The position numbers and the translations under genes are program-made. The notes under the pieces are model-generated. The model searched no databases. It saw only the letters and a program-made list of their open reading frames with translations, and had not been told where the DNA came from. From Salibacter halophilus (GTDB lineage: Bacteria; Bacteroidota; Bacteroidia; Flavobacteriales_G; Salibacteraceae): a stretch of DNA of 64,000 bases. Where the stretch lies: the NCBI RefSeq assembly GCF_008806325.1, contig NZ_WACR01000004.1:1-64000 (forward strand), in the 5' to 3' direction. The first letter of the stretch is position 1; each line of letters starts with the position of its first letter. This document shows positions 1 to 8,548 of the stretch, piece by piece.

Positions 1-96
1 GTTGCTGTTGTATTCTTTGATCACCTCAAGGTGCTGGCTGTAGCCTGTTAGAGCTGCAACCAACATCATGAAAACTAAAATTGTTGATCTTACCAT
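1..96 (-). CDS. N-terminus of a secreted protein (cut by window edge)
   Basis: An open frame reads leftwards off the window from an ATG at 96, giving 32 residues with no stop. It begins MVRSTILVFMMLVAALTGYS, a textbook signal peptide (basic start, hydrophobic core, small residues before the likely cleavage site). The ATG overlaps the last codon and stop of the upstream T9SS gene, so the two are probably translationally coupled and form one operon. Only the export signal is visible, so the function cannot be called. Its link to a T9SS-sorted neighbour suggests an envelope or extracellular role (inference). Confidence 0.6.
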   Translation of the reverse strand, partial: MVRSTILVFMMLVAALTGYSQHLEVIKEYNSN

Positions 97-2045
97 TTCA
101 CAACTTTTTTCGTGGTGATATTACCATCAATATCCTCAATTTGCATTAAATAGACGCCTGAATTTTTTAGACGTAATTGCTTTCTTCTTTCTGAAAGTTG
201 ATCTTGTTTGATCAATGAACCTCGTAGATCATAAATTTTGATCCCGGTTATCATTTTGTTTGATTCAATATTATAAAGGCCGTTGCTCGGATTCGGATAA
301 ACTTTAATATTATTTCCTTTATCTGTAAGAGTTTTACCGTCAGAACTGATAAAACTGTTATCCTGCAACAACCTCGATTTAAACCAGCAATACCCAAAGA
401 TATGACTATCACTGTTTCCGGCATGTGTGGCTGTATCAAAATCGTATTGTTCCTGGAAAATGTTTTCAACGTAGCTCAGGTACGGTTGATAGCCGTTATT
501 CTGCAAATCCAGGAGTGCTCTGCCAGTTCTTTCACTACAGTAGTCACAGGAGTCCTGGACATTGTCACAGCCCATGTTACCATCTCCGTAATAAACCGGG
601 CGGTTAGGATCATTCAGCAAGCTCTGATCGTGATACTTGGCCATGAAAACAGGTAATATAAATGACTCCCCGTAAGGTAGAGGGTTTCCAAAATCGTTAT
701 TCTTCAACAGGTTCACTTTGTAGTTAAAGTCATTATAAGTGCTGTTCGGGTTATTCGCTCTTCCCCAATAACAATCACAGGGGTTTTTGTGATAACTGTA
801 CAAATAAATGCGATGAGCGATGGAATCAACCAAATCTGCTCGTCTTTGTTCGGTGCGGTAAAGTCCTGTCCAACCATTATCACTGAAATTATCCTGCGTG
901 ACGTAATGTTCAGGATAACAAGGTTCAACGAGCTCTTTTAGTTTAGCAGAAAACTCAATTAGTCCCAATAACTTGTCGAGTTCCTGCTCGTGTTTGTCAT
1001 CTGCTACTACATTATTATTCCACCACTCCCATTCAAACAAATGACCGTCAAAAGCATTATCACATATATTTTCTCCTTCTCCTATTTCGTTACACTCTTC
1101 TCCTGTGGCGTTTGTAATGAATCCGTTTTTTACCCTGAATTCAAAAAGATGTAAATTGTAAGCATCAACAATTACTTTGTCGATATAGGAAATACGTCCC
1201 TGCGAATCTTTTGGCAAGAACAAGGTATCTTCCCCGTAATCGAGGTATTTCAGGTCTTCAGGATTGTTGAGCCAGGTATCTTCATAGCTGTCGATAAAAG
1301 CCTCATTAAAACCTTCGATCATTTCTGTGTAATCGTCATACCAATTCCTCGAATACTCATCGTAATAGCTGTAAAAGCGTCCGTAGTATTGCGGTTTTGT
1401 CAATCCGGGAACAGCACCCACAACTTTGAGGTTGTAATCGTTTTTTGCTTTGTAAATGAAGCGCGCCAGGTGCCATTCGAGTTTTTTCTCTTCTTTCATT
1501 ATATTATCGTAAGGTGTAAAAGGATTATTATTATTTACATCATAATCTTTGGCAGTTTGATCCCCGTCTTTTAGAATACCGGAAACATTGTAGAGGATGA
1601 TCTCATCAAAGTGATTGTCGACAAGAAAATCGAGTAGTTCATTTTCGCGTTCATAAACACAATCATTATCTTCATCAATTCCAAAAGTTGATCCTACATC
1701 ATTCGGGTCAAAATAGTATTTGGTTCCACTGGAGTTTGAATCGACAACCGCAAAACCGCCTACCCTGTTAATGCTCTGGTTGACAAAAACAGAACGATAG
1801 CGTTTCTTCATGGCAGCTTGCCCGCCAGTGTAATCATCATAGTCCTGTATGCGTTCACCCCACGTATCACCAAAACCACTCATAGTATCATACATGCATT
1901 TAAAACTTTCATTGAACGGAGGATTATTCGTTGGTGAAGTACAACTTTGACTTTTAGCATTTATTGCAAACAATGTTAATGCAATAGTAAAGATTCCTAT
2001 AAGGTGGATTTTGCCTTGAATAAATTTTAATTTTTCGGTATTCAT
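90..2045 (-). CDS. T9SS-sorted secreted protein of unknown function
   Basis: About 651 residues from the ATG at 2045. An in-frame TTG lies further upstream, but the ATG is followed directly by a signal peptide ending near NAKSQS, so the ATG is preferred. The C-terminus is a type A T9SS sorting domain: VYPNPSNGLYNIES, then IKIYDLRGSLI, then GVYLMQIEDIDG and a basic end (KKVVKW). The protein should therefore cross the outer membrane and be attached at the cell surface or released. The middle is acidic and aromatic-rich, with stretches such as FDEIILYNVSGIL and LKVVGAVPGLT that look like strands of a TIM-barrel fold, but I recognise no catalytic motif. It overlaps the start of the next secreted gene. 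Confidence 0.75.
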   Translation of the reverse strand: MNTEKLKFIQGKIHLIGIFTIALTLFAINAKSQSCTSPTNNPPFNESFKCMYDTMSGFGDTWGERIQDYDDYTGGQAAMKKRYRSVFVNQSINRVGGFAVVDSNSSGTKYYFDPNDVGSTFGIDEDNDCVYERENELLDFLVDNHFDEIILYNVSGILKDGDQTAKDYDVNNNNPFTPYDNIMKEEKKLEWHLARFIYKAKNDYNLKVVGAVPGLTKPQYYGRFYSYYDEYSRNWYDDYTEMIEGFNEAFIDSYEDTWLNNPEDLKYLDYGEDTLFLPKDSQGRISYIDKVIVDAYNLHLFEFRVKNGFITNATGEECNEIGEGENICDNAFDGHLFEWEWWNNNVVADDKHEQELDKLLGLIEFSAKLKELVEPCYPEHYVTQDNFSDNGWTGLYRTEQRRADLVDSIAHRIYLYSYHKNPCDCYWGRANNPNSTYNDFNYKVNLLKNNDFGNPLPYGESFILPVFMAKYHDQSLLNDPNRPVYYGDGNMGCDNVQDSCDYCSERTGRALLDLQNNGYQPYLSYVENIFQEQYDFDTATHAGNSDSHIFGYCWFKSRLLQDNSFISSDGKTLTDKGNNIKVYPNPSNGLYNIESNKMITGIKIYDLRGSLIKQDQLSERRKQLRLKNSGVYLMQIEDIDGNITTKKVVKW

Positions 2046-2297
2046 GGGTTTAAAATTTTTGATTAATTGTTCAAAGGTTATAAAAATAAAAACAACTAAC
2101 AAATTATAAGGGTTGATTAACTTGTTGTAAATGTGTTAGAAAAGGGTTTGTAGTGCTGTGTGATAGGAAGGATTAGCCAATAACTATATGGTCATTTGGT
2201 TTTGGATTTTATAAGTTCATGTTAGTGCCGGGAATGTCATTAGGGTAGGGAGCTTGTTGTAATGATTAGATGAGTGGAGAAGGAGAAAATTGGGTAT

Positions 2298-2324
2298 AAA
2301 AAAAGGGAACTCAATCGAGTTCCC
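2298..2324 (-). terminator. Intrinsic terminator after rplT
   Basis: Perfect 8-bp stem (GGGAACTC at 2305-2312, GAGTTCCC at 2317-2324) with a 4-base loop. On the minus strand it is followed by a run of T (A7 at 2298-2304 on the plus strand). It lies about 30 bp beyond the rplT stop and closes the thrS-infC-rpmI-rplT operon. The rest of 2046-2354 shows no gene. Confidence 0.8.
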
Positions 2325-2354
2325 TTCAAATAATTCAGATCAAAAATTCTTACT

Positions 2355-2699
2355 TTATTTTACTTTATTGACAACGGCTTTAAACGCTTCAGGATGGTTG
2401 AGCGCTAAGTCTGCAAGAACCTTGCGGTTCAACTCAACATTTGAATCCTTCAACTTGCCCATGAACTGTGAGTAAGACAATCCTTCCTGGCGAGCTGCTG
2501 CGTTGATACGCTGTATCCAAAGTTTTCTAAAGTTTCTTTTCTTTTGTTTGCGGCCGATGTAAGCATACTGCATTCCTTTTTCTACAGCATTCTTCGAAAC
2601 CGTCCAAACATTCTTTCTGCGGCCATAGTAACCTTTGGCCTGCTTCATTACCTTTTTTCTCCTCGCTCTACTTGCTACGGAGTTTGTTGATCTTGGCAT
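2355..2699 (-). CDS. rplT: 50S ribosomal protein L20
   Basis: 114 residues, the usual length for L20. The N-terminus [20 protein letters not shown] is strongly basic, as in the family's rRNA-binding extension, and is followed by the conserved [12 protein letters not shown] and [14 protein letters not shown] segments. L20 binds 23S rRNA early in large-subunit assembly. It is last in the classic thrS-infC-rpmI-rplT order, 93 bp after rpmI, with an intrinsic terminator just behind. In several bacteria L20 represses its own operon by binding the mRNA; I did not identify such a site here. Confidence 0.97.
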   Translation of the reverse strand: MPRSTNSVASRARRKKVMKQAKGYYGRRKNVWTVSKNAVEKGMQYAYIGRKQKKRNFRKLWIQRINAAARQEGLSYSQFMGKLKDSNVELNRKVLADLALNHPEAFKAVVNKVK

Positions 2700-2792
2700 A
2701 TTAAATTTCGTTTTTTGGAATTAAGCGGCACGAGGCACTTTGTTCAATTTTGGCTCAATTCCGGGTTTAACATTTTTGAAACCTGACAACTC

Positions 2793-2990
2793 TTACTTGA
2801 GTGTCAACAGGCGCTTGATGTTTGCTTCATCAGATTTGTGTACCAAACCTGAGTGCGTAAGCGCACGTTTTCTTTTCTTCGATTTTTTGGTGAGGATGTG
2901 CGATTTAAACGCGTGCTTCCTTTTCACCTTTCCAGAACCTGTAAGCTTAAAGCGCTTCTTGGCACTGGAGTTTGTTTTCATCTTTGGCAT
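2793..2990 (-). CDS. rpmI: 50S ribosomal protein L35
   Basis: 65 residues, standard for L35. [20 protein letters not shown] is the family signature, followed by a highly basic body ([22 protein letters not shown]). It is a small structural protein of the large ribosomal subunit. It sits between infC (26 bp upstream) and rplT, the near-universal arrangement. Confidence 0.96.
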   Translation of the reverse strand: MPKMKTNSSAKKRFKLTGSGKVKRKHAFKSHILTKKSKKRKRALTHSGLVHKSDEANIKRLLTLK

Positions 2991-3016
2991 AAACTAACTA
3001 TTTATCTCGATCTGAA

Positions 3017-3562
3017 TTATTTCTTACTCTTCTTGGGCGCAAAGAACATCGTCATGCGTTTACCTTCCAGCTTGGGCATTTGTTCAACTGTACCGTATTC
3101 TTCAAGATCCTGAGCGAGTTGAAGTAAGAGCATTTTACCTTTATCCTTAAACAGGATTGAGCGTCCTTTAAAGAACACAAATGCTTTTAGCTTGGCACCG
3201 TCTTTCAAAAATTTGACAGCGTGATTTTTCTTAAACTCGTAATCGTGATCATCGGTGTTGGGCCCAAAACGAATTTCCTTCACAACAACTTTTTGCGTCT
3301 TTTGCTTGATCTCTTTCTGACGCTTCTTTTGTTCATAAAGGAACTTTTTGTAATCGATGATTTTACAGACAGGCGGATCGGCCTTTGGCGAAATTTCAAC
3401 GAGGTCTAGCCCCATATCATCAGCCATATTCAATGCCTCTTTCAAAGGCATAACATCTTGTCCAATATTGTCACCAACTACCCTTACAGGATCAGCTTTA
3501 ATGAAGCGGTTAATCCTGTGCGGATTCTCTTTCTTTCTGCGGATAGGTTTTTTTCTTCTTAT
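3017..3562 (-). CDS. infC: Translation initiation factor IF-3, apparent AUA start
   Basis: IF-3 binds the 30S subunit, keeps the ribosomal subunits apart and checks start-codon pairing. The first in-frame ATG (3451) is too late: it would remove about 37 residues that clearly belong to the family ([20 protein letters not shown] just before [12 protein letters not shown]). Reading back, the frame stays open to a TAG just beyond an AGGAGG Shine-Dalgarno at 3571-3576. Eight bases after that SD is ATA (3560-3562), then basic codons [18 protein letters not shown]. An ATA start gives 181 residues, normal for IF-3. Non-AUG starts on infC are established in E. coli (AUU), where IF-3 represses its own translation; the same autoregulation is inferred here. 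The C-terminal domain is intact ([20 protein letters not shown]). Confidence 0.93.
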   Translation of the reverse strand: MRRKKPIRRKKENPHRINRFIKADPVRVVGDNIGQDVMPLKEALNMADDMGLDLVEISPKADPPVCKIIDYKKFLYEQKKRQKEIKQKTQKVVVKEIRFGPNTDDHDYEFKKNHAVKFLKDGAKLKAFVFFKGRSILFKDKGKMLLLQLAQDLEEYGTVEQMPKLEGKRMTMFFAPKKSKK

Positions 3563-3576
3563 GACTAAGTCCTCCT
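3560..3576 (-). promoter_or_regulatory. Ribosome binding site and AUA start of infC
   Basis: AGGAGG (plus-strand CCTCCT, 3571-3576) lies 8 bases before ATA (3560-3562). An in-frame TAG overlaps the start of the SD, so translation must begin between the SD and the conserved IF-3 sequence. That leaves only the codons GAG, GAC, TTA, GTC and ATA, of which ATA has ideal spacing and is the known type of near-cognate start. Confidence 0.75.
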
Positions 3577-3599
3577 ACTTTAATTAAACTTTGTGTTCA

Positions 3600-5552
3600 T
3601 TAACCATTAAAAGTGCCGGTTTGTTCCTGCACCTCATTTTGTACGTGCTCGATGAACTTATCTACCGGCATCGTACCAAGATCGCCCTCTCCATGCTTGC
3701 GCACTGCCAGCGACTGGCTTTCAATTTCTTTTTCTCCGTAGATGAGCATATACGGGATTTTCTTCAATTCGTTGTCCCGTATCTTTCTGCCTATCTTTTC
3801 ATTACGATCATCTACGAGGGCGCGAATATCGGAATTATTTAACTTTTTTGAAAGTTCCTCGGCTGCTTCGTTGTATTTTTCACTTACTGGAAGAATCGCA
3901 ACCTGCTCTGGTGTGAGCCACATCGGGAAGTTTCCGGCACAGTGCTCAGTCAATACAGCGACAAAACGCTCCATCGAACCAAAAGGCGCGCGGTGGATCA
4001 TTACCGGGCGGTGTTTTTGATTGTCGGATCCCGTAAACTCGAGCTCAAAACGCTCCGGTAGATTGTAATCTACCTGGATTGTTCCGAGTTGCCATTTTCT
4101 ACCGATTGCATCGCGAACCATGAAGTCGAGCTTTGGCCCGTAGAATGCAGCTTCGTCTTCTTCGATCACGTAGTTGAGTTCTTTTTCCTTAGCTGCTTCA
4201 ATAATTGATTGTTCTGCTTTTTCCCAGTTCTCTTCAGATCCGATATACTTACTGTGATCTTTAGGATCTCTCACTGATACCTGAGCCGTGAAGTCTTTAA
4301 AGTCGAGTGTTTTAAAGATGTAGAGAACGAGATCGATTACTTTTTTGAACTCGTCTTTTACCTGGTCAGGTGTGCAAAAGATGTGTGCATCATCTTGCGT
4401 AAATCCGCGAACACGTGTGAGTCCGTGGAGCTCTCCACTTTGCTCGTAACGATAAACAGTGCCAAACTCAGCGTAGCGAACCGGCAAGTCGCGGTACGAT
4501 TTCGGCTCTGACTTGTAAACCTCACAGTGATGCGGGCAGTTCATCGGCTTGAGCAAAAACTCTTCACCTTCATTAGGTGTATCGATGGGCTTAAATGAAT
4601 CTTCACCATATTTAGCGTAGTGACCACTCGTTACGTAAAGATCTTTGTGCCCGATGTGTGGTGTGATAACGGGTTCATAACCCGCTATTTTTTGAGCTCT
4701 TTTCAAAAACTGCTCAAGACGCTCGCGAAGTGCAGCACCTTTAGGTAACCACAACGGAAGTCCCTGACCAACTTTTTCAGAGAAAGTAAATAGGCCGAGC
4801 TCTTTTCCGATCTTTCTGTGGTCGCGTTTTTTCGCTTCTTCGAGTTGCTCGAGGTATTCTGTCAATTCCTTTTTCTTGGGAAATGTGATACCGTAAATGC
4901 GAGTGAGCATTTTGTTGTTCTCATCACCTCTCCAATATGCACCGGCAGTGCTCAAAAGCTTGGCAGCTTTGATAAAGCCGGTATTTGGAATGTGCGGACC
5001 TCTACACAAATCAGTGAAATTTCCCTGTGTGTAGAATGTTATTTCGCCATCGTTGAGGTCGTTTATGAGTTCCAGCTTGTACTCATCACCTTTTTTGTTG
5101 TAATAATCGAGTGCATCTTGTTTGGATATTTCCTGGCGCTGGTACTCATTTTTCTCTTTGGCCAGTTCGAGCATTTTTTGCTCGATTTTTTTGAAATCAT
5201 CACTCGAAAATTCGTGATCGCCAAAGTCAACATCGTAGTAAAAACCATTTTCAATTGGCGGACCAATACCCAGTTTTATACCCGGATAGAGTTCTTCGAG
5301 AGCTTCTGCCAGCAAGTGAGCTGATGAGTGCCACATGGTTGATTTTCCGTCATCATCATTCCAGGTGAGCAACTTGAGCGTTGCATCGTCATCAATAGGA
5401 CGTGTAGCATCGCGAACTTCACCGTTAACCTCTGCGGCTAACACGTTGCGTGCCAGTCCTTCACTAATACTTTTGGCAACATCCAGCGCTGAAGTTCCTT
5501 TTTCCACTTCGCGCTTTGAACCATCCGGTAATGTAATTGTAATCTTTTCCAT
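3600..5552 (-). CDS. thrS: Threonyl-tRNA synthetase
   Basis: 650 residues from ATG 5552, typical for ThrRS. It charges tRNA-Thr. The order is TGS domain ([20 protein letters not shown]), editing domain with [11 protein letters not shown], class II catalytic core ([10 protein letters not shown] with its zinc-binding Cys and His; [20 protein letters not shown] motif 2 region; [12 protein letters not shown] motif 3) and the anticodon-binding C-terminus ([14 protein letters not shown]). A longer reading starting at 5588 is unlikely because a promoter -7 word lies at 5569-5576, inside it. It is first in the operon with infC, rpmI and rplT. Confidence 0.97.
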   Translation of the reverse strand: MEKITITLPDGSKREVEKGTSALDVAKSISEGLARNVLAAEVNGEVRDATRPIDDDATLKLLTWNDDDGKSTMWHSSAHLLAEALEELYPGIKLGIGPPIENGFYYDVDFGDHEFSSDDFKKIEQKMLELAKEKNEYQRQEISKQDALDYYNKKGDEYKLELINDLNDGEITFYTQGNFTDLCRGPHIPNTGFIKAAKLLSTAGAYWRGDENNKMLTRIYGITFPKKKELTEYLEQLEEAKKRDHRKIGKELGLFTFSEKVGQGLPLWLPKGAALRERLEQFLKRAQKIAGYEPVITPHIGHKDLYVTSGHYAKYGEDSFKPIDTPNEGEEFLLKPMNCPHHCEVYKSEPKSYRDLPVRYAEFGTVYRYEQSGELHGLTRVRGFTQDDAHIFCTPDQVKDEFKKVIDLVLYIFKTLDFKDFTAQVSVRDPKDHSKYIGSEENWEKAEQSIIEAAKEKELNYVIEEDEAAFYGPKLDFMVRDAIGRKWQLGTIQVDYNLPERFELEFTGSDNQKHRPVMIHRAPFGSMERFVAVLTEHCAGNFPMWLTPEQVAILPVSEKYNEAAEELSKKLNNSDIRALVDDRNEKIGRKIRDNELKKIPYMLIYGEKEIESQSLAVRKHGEGDLGTMPVDKFIEHVQNEVQEQTGTFNG

Positions 5553-5568
5553 AGCTATTCGAGGCCGG

Positions 5569-5576
5569 CAAAGATA
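5569..5576 (-). promoter_or_regulatory. Bacteroidota -7 element for thrS operon
   Basis: TATCTTTG on the minus strand matches the Bacteroidota sigma-A -7 consensus TAnnTTTG. It ends 16 bases before the thrS ATG, giving the short leader common in this phylum. I could not assign a -33 TTG at the expected distance. Confidence 0.5.
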
Positions 5577-5725
5577 GTAAGTTTCCAACGTTTGTAAAGG
5601 CCTCTTCTCATCTTTACACGATTGAGTTACGAGGTATTTTCGGTCAGAGCCTGAAAAATATCATTAACACAAACTCTAAAGTTTAGTGATATCGATTGGT
5701 TTTGATCGTAAAAGACACATTACTT

Positions 5726-7546
5726 TTATTCAAAAGCCTGCAAGTCAGTGAGTTTTTTGTAAACACCACCCTGAGCGATGAGATTATCGTGATTTCCGCG
5801 TTCTACGACTTCACCTTCCTGCATGACGATGATTTCATCAGCGTGTTGAATAGTCGACAATCGGTGTGCGATGACGATAGAGGTGCGGTTTTCCATCAAT
5901 TTGTACAGAGCGTCCTGTACAAGTTTTTCAGATTCTGTATCAAGGGCAGAGGTTGCTTCGTCCAGAATCATAATGGGTGGGTTTTTCAATACAGCTCTGG
6001 CTATGCTGATGCGTTGTTGTTGACCGCCTGATAACTTTCCTCCACCATCGCCAATGTTGGTGTCGTATCCGTTTGGAAGGTTCTCGATGAATTCGTGTGC
6101 ATTCGCAATTTTAGCCGCTTCAATCACAGCTTCGCGATCGGGGTTTTCAACTCCCAGAGCAATGTTATTGAACACGCTGTCATTGAACAGAATTGAACGC
6201 TGAGAAACAATTCCCATGAGGTTGCGCAGATCTTTGATCTTGTATTCCCTGATGTCTTTATCATCGATGAAAACTCCGCCCTCAATGGGATCGTAAAAAC
6301 GAGGAAGTAAATCTACCAGTGTGGATTTACCACCACCTGATTGGCCTACAAGTGCGACTGTTTTTCCCTTGGAAACTTTGATGTTGATGTTTTTCAGAAC
6401 CTTAGCTTCTTCATAAGCAAAACTCAAGTTTCTGTATTCGATTGAGTTTTCAAAACTCCTGATAGGAAGGGCATTTGGCTTGTCTTTGATTTTGTTCTCA
6501 GCCTGTAATATTTTTTCGATTCGCTCCGTTGAGGCAGCTCCTTTTTGAATGTTGTAATAAGCTGTTGAAAGCGATTTGGCCGGATTCAGCAACTGTGAGA
6601 ACATCGCGATGTAGCCGAGAAATTCTTCAGCACTAAAGTCGATTGATTCATCAACGACCATCTTTCCACCGTACCAAACCAAAATAACCATCACTAATGC
6701 TCCTAAAAATTCACTGGCCGGAGAGGCGAGATCGCGTTTGCGAAACATGCGCAACATGGTGTTGCGGTAAATGGTATTGATACCTGTGAATTTTTTATCA
6801 GCAGATTCTTCTGCATTAAAAGCCTTAAGAATACGCAATCCTCCCAGTGTTTCTTCAACGGTTGACAGTAATTCTCCCATTCTGATCTGGAGCTTGGATG
6901 AGGTGCGTTTAAGGCTTTTTCCAATTTTCCCGATTATGAGACCACTAATTGGTAAAAGGATGAAAGCGAAAAGTGTCAGTTCTGCATTTAGCGTCAACAT
7001 GAAAATGAGAGACATCACAATGCTGATGGGATCGCGAAAGACCATTTCCAGCGAGTTCATGATCGACCACTCGATTTCTTGTACGTCTCCCGTGATCCGA
7101 CTAATAATATCTCCTTTTTTCTCTTCAGAGTAGAATGAGAGCGGAAGTGCTAAAATCTTTTTGAAAACCTGGGCTCTTATATCTCTTACAACTCCACTCC
7201 GAATTGAAGCGAGAAAGAACTTCGCAAAGTAGCGGAAGAGGTTTTTGAGAAAGAATAAAATAGCGATCAATATACAGATGTAAAAGAGTGCTCCCTCAAC
7301 ACCAAAATCATCGATGTAAGGTGTGATTTGATAGCTGAACATCTCCTTTACATAATCAGAACTCAACTCAAATTTCGGACGTTCTGTAACACGATCTGCC
7401 CGGCCCATGATGATGGACAAAAACGGGATGAGCGCCAGAATTGAAAGCAGGTGAAAGATTACGTGTAATACATTCGAAAAAACACTTAAAAAAGCGAGTG
7501 TTTTGTAAGGTACTATGTACTTAACTATTTTGAGTAAGCTCTTCAT
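5726..7546 (-). CDS. MsbA-like ABC exporter (fused membrane and ATPase domains)
   Basis: 606 residues. The N-terminal half is an ABC type 1 exporter membrane domain with about six helices (YKTLAFLSVFSNVLHVIFHL; FYICILIAILFFLKNLF; ELTLFAFILLPISGLIIG; FLGALVMVILVWYGG). The C-terminal ATPase has Walker A GQSGGGKST, Q-loop VSQRSILF, signature LSGGQQQR, Walker B IMILDEAT and the H-loop in IVIAHRLST. Half-transporters of this type dimerise in the inner membrane and flip lipids such as lipid A precursors. The following gene, a glycosyltransferase only 9 bp away, supports a role in lipid or polysaccharide export. The substrate cannot be read from sequence. Confidence 0.88.
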   Translation of the reverse strand: MKSLLKIVKYIVPYKTLAFLSVFSNVLHVIFHLLSILALIPFLSIIMGRADRVTERPKFELSSDYVKEMFSYQITPYIDDFGVEGALFYICILIAILFFLKNLFRYFAKFFLASIRSGVVRDIRAQVFKKILALPLSFYSEEKKGDIISRITGDVQEIEWSIMNSLEMVFRDPISIVMSLIFMLTLNAELTLFAFILLPISGLIIGKIGKSLKRTSSKLQIRMGELLSTVEETLGGLRILKAFNAEESADKKFTGINTIYRNTMLRMFRKRDLASPASEFLGALVMVILVWYGGKMVVDESIDFSAEEFLGYIAMFSQLLNPAKSLSTAYYNIQKGAASTERIEKILQAENKIKDKPNALPIRSFENSIEYRNLSFAYEEAKVLKNINIKVSKGKTVALVGQSGGGKSTLVDLLPRFYDPIEGGVFIDDKDIREYKIKDLRNLMGIVSQRSILFNDSVFNNIALGVENPDREAVIEAAKIANAHEFIENLPNGYDTNIGDGGGKLSGGQQQRISIARAVLKNPPIMILDEATSALDTESEKLVQDALYKLMENRTSIVIAHRLSTIQHADEIIVMQEGEVVERGNHDNLIAQGGVYKKLTDLQAFE

Positions 7547-7555
7547 TCAGAGAAT

Positions 7556-8506
7556 TTAAACGTTGAGTAATTTCCAGTTCTTAAAAGGGAAAAAGTGTTT
7601 TCCGCCATTGATATTTCGCTCCAAGAACGAAAGAAAGCGGTATTTCGTCTTTTCGTGTTTGAACTTTGGCCGGTTTGGCAGTTTGTTGGTTGTGTAATTG
7701 AGGCTATCGGCCCAGTTGAAATCTTTCATTTTATCTTTCATCACAGCCGGGTGTGTCTCTTTGAATTTAGGCAGTCCTTTTAGCGGACCGTAATCAAATT
7801 CCTGTTCCCGATCTTTGTAGAGTGCTTCGGCCTTGCTGTCTCCTTTGTGAATGCTGTCGAGTGCTTTCTTTTTACTCTGCATGTATCTCGGTGGTCGTAC
7901 CCAGCCGTAGTGATAAATGTAGGCGTCAACCTTAGCTACATTCAACAGGTAAGAGCCTTTTTGCTGGCGGTAACTCTTACCATCAAAATTCGGAATTCTG
8001 CGAAATGATTGTGCTGATTCAAATGAGTGGATATCAGGTTTGTTACGCACAATTCTAATCTCATTTTGGTACCAACCGTGGTGATTGATGTAGTGGTCGT
8101 AATCGCCAAAAAAGTGACGGTATTTGAACAAAAGACCTTCAACCTTTTCATTGTTTAAAAGCTCTTCACATCTCGCTTTTATGACGGGTAAATATTTTTC
8201 GTGAACCACTTCATCAGCCTGTACATAAAACAACCAGTCACCGGTGCAGTGCTTCATCGCGATATCAGTTTGATGGGCGTTTTCCATTCCGTTTGGAAAA
8301 GCTTCCGTATCCCACTCAGTCTCGATGATTTTCAGTTTTGGCGAGTCAATACTCTCGAGAATCTCTTTCGTGTTGTCGTCTTCATCACCTTTGCCTAAAA
8401 CGAAAATAAACTCGTCACAAATCGGCAAGATAGAAAGGATGGATTCTTTAATCGGGTAATATAATTTCGATACGTTTCGCCCAAAGCTAAAACCGCTTAT
8501 CTTCAT
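7556..8506 (-). CDS. Family 2 glycosyltransferase
   Basis: 316 residues, cytoplasmic and without membrane spans. The N-terminus has the GT-A nucleotide-sugar fold (ISGFSFGRNVSKLYYPIKES; FIFVLGKGDEDDNTKEILES) and a DxD-like acidic site in GDWLFYVQADEVVHEK. The middle carries FEQ-type aromatic segments (YHYGWVRPPRYMQSK) often seen in GT2 enzymes of envelope glycan synthesis. It lies 9 bp upstream of the ABC exporter in the same direction, so the two are probably one transcript. The sugar donor and acceptor are unknown. Confidence 0.8.
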   Translation of the reverse strand: MKISGFSFGRNVSKLYYPIKESILSILPICDEFIFVLGKGDEDDNTKEILESIDSPKLKIIETEWDTEAFPNGMENAHQTDIAMKHCTGDWLFYVQADEVVHEKYLPVIKARCEELLNNEKVEGLLFKYRHFFGDYDHYINHHGWYQNEIRIVRNKPDIHSFESAQSFRRIPNFDGKSYRQQKGSYLLNVAKVDAYIYHYGWVRPPRYMQSKKKALDSIHKGDSKAEALYKDREQEFDYGPLKGLPKFKETHPAVMKDKMKDFNWADSLNYTTNKLPNRPKFKHEKTKYRFLSFLERNINGGKHFFPFKNWKLLNV

Positions 8507-8548
8507 GCATGAAAGATTTTGTGCGAAATTAGGTTTTTTGAAATTATA

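Noticed and set aside
2046-2102. TTG-initiated N-terminal extension of the T9SS protein
   Set aside because: It would bury the signal peptide behind 19 residues; the ATG at 2045 gives a normal export signal.
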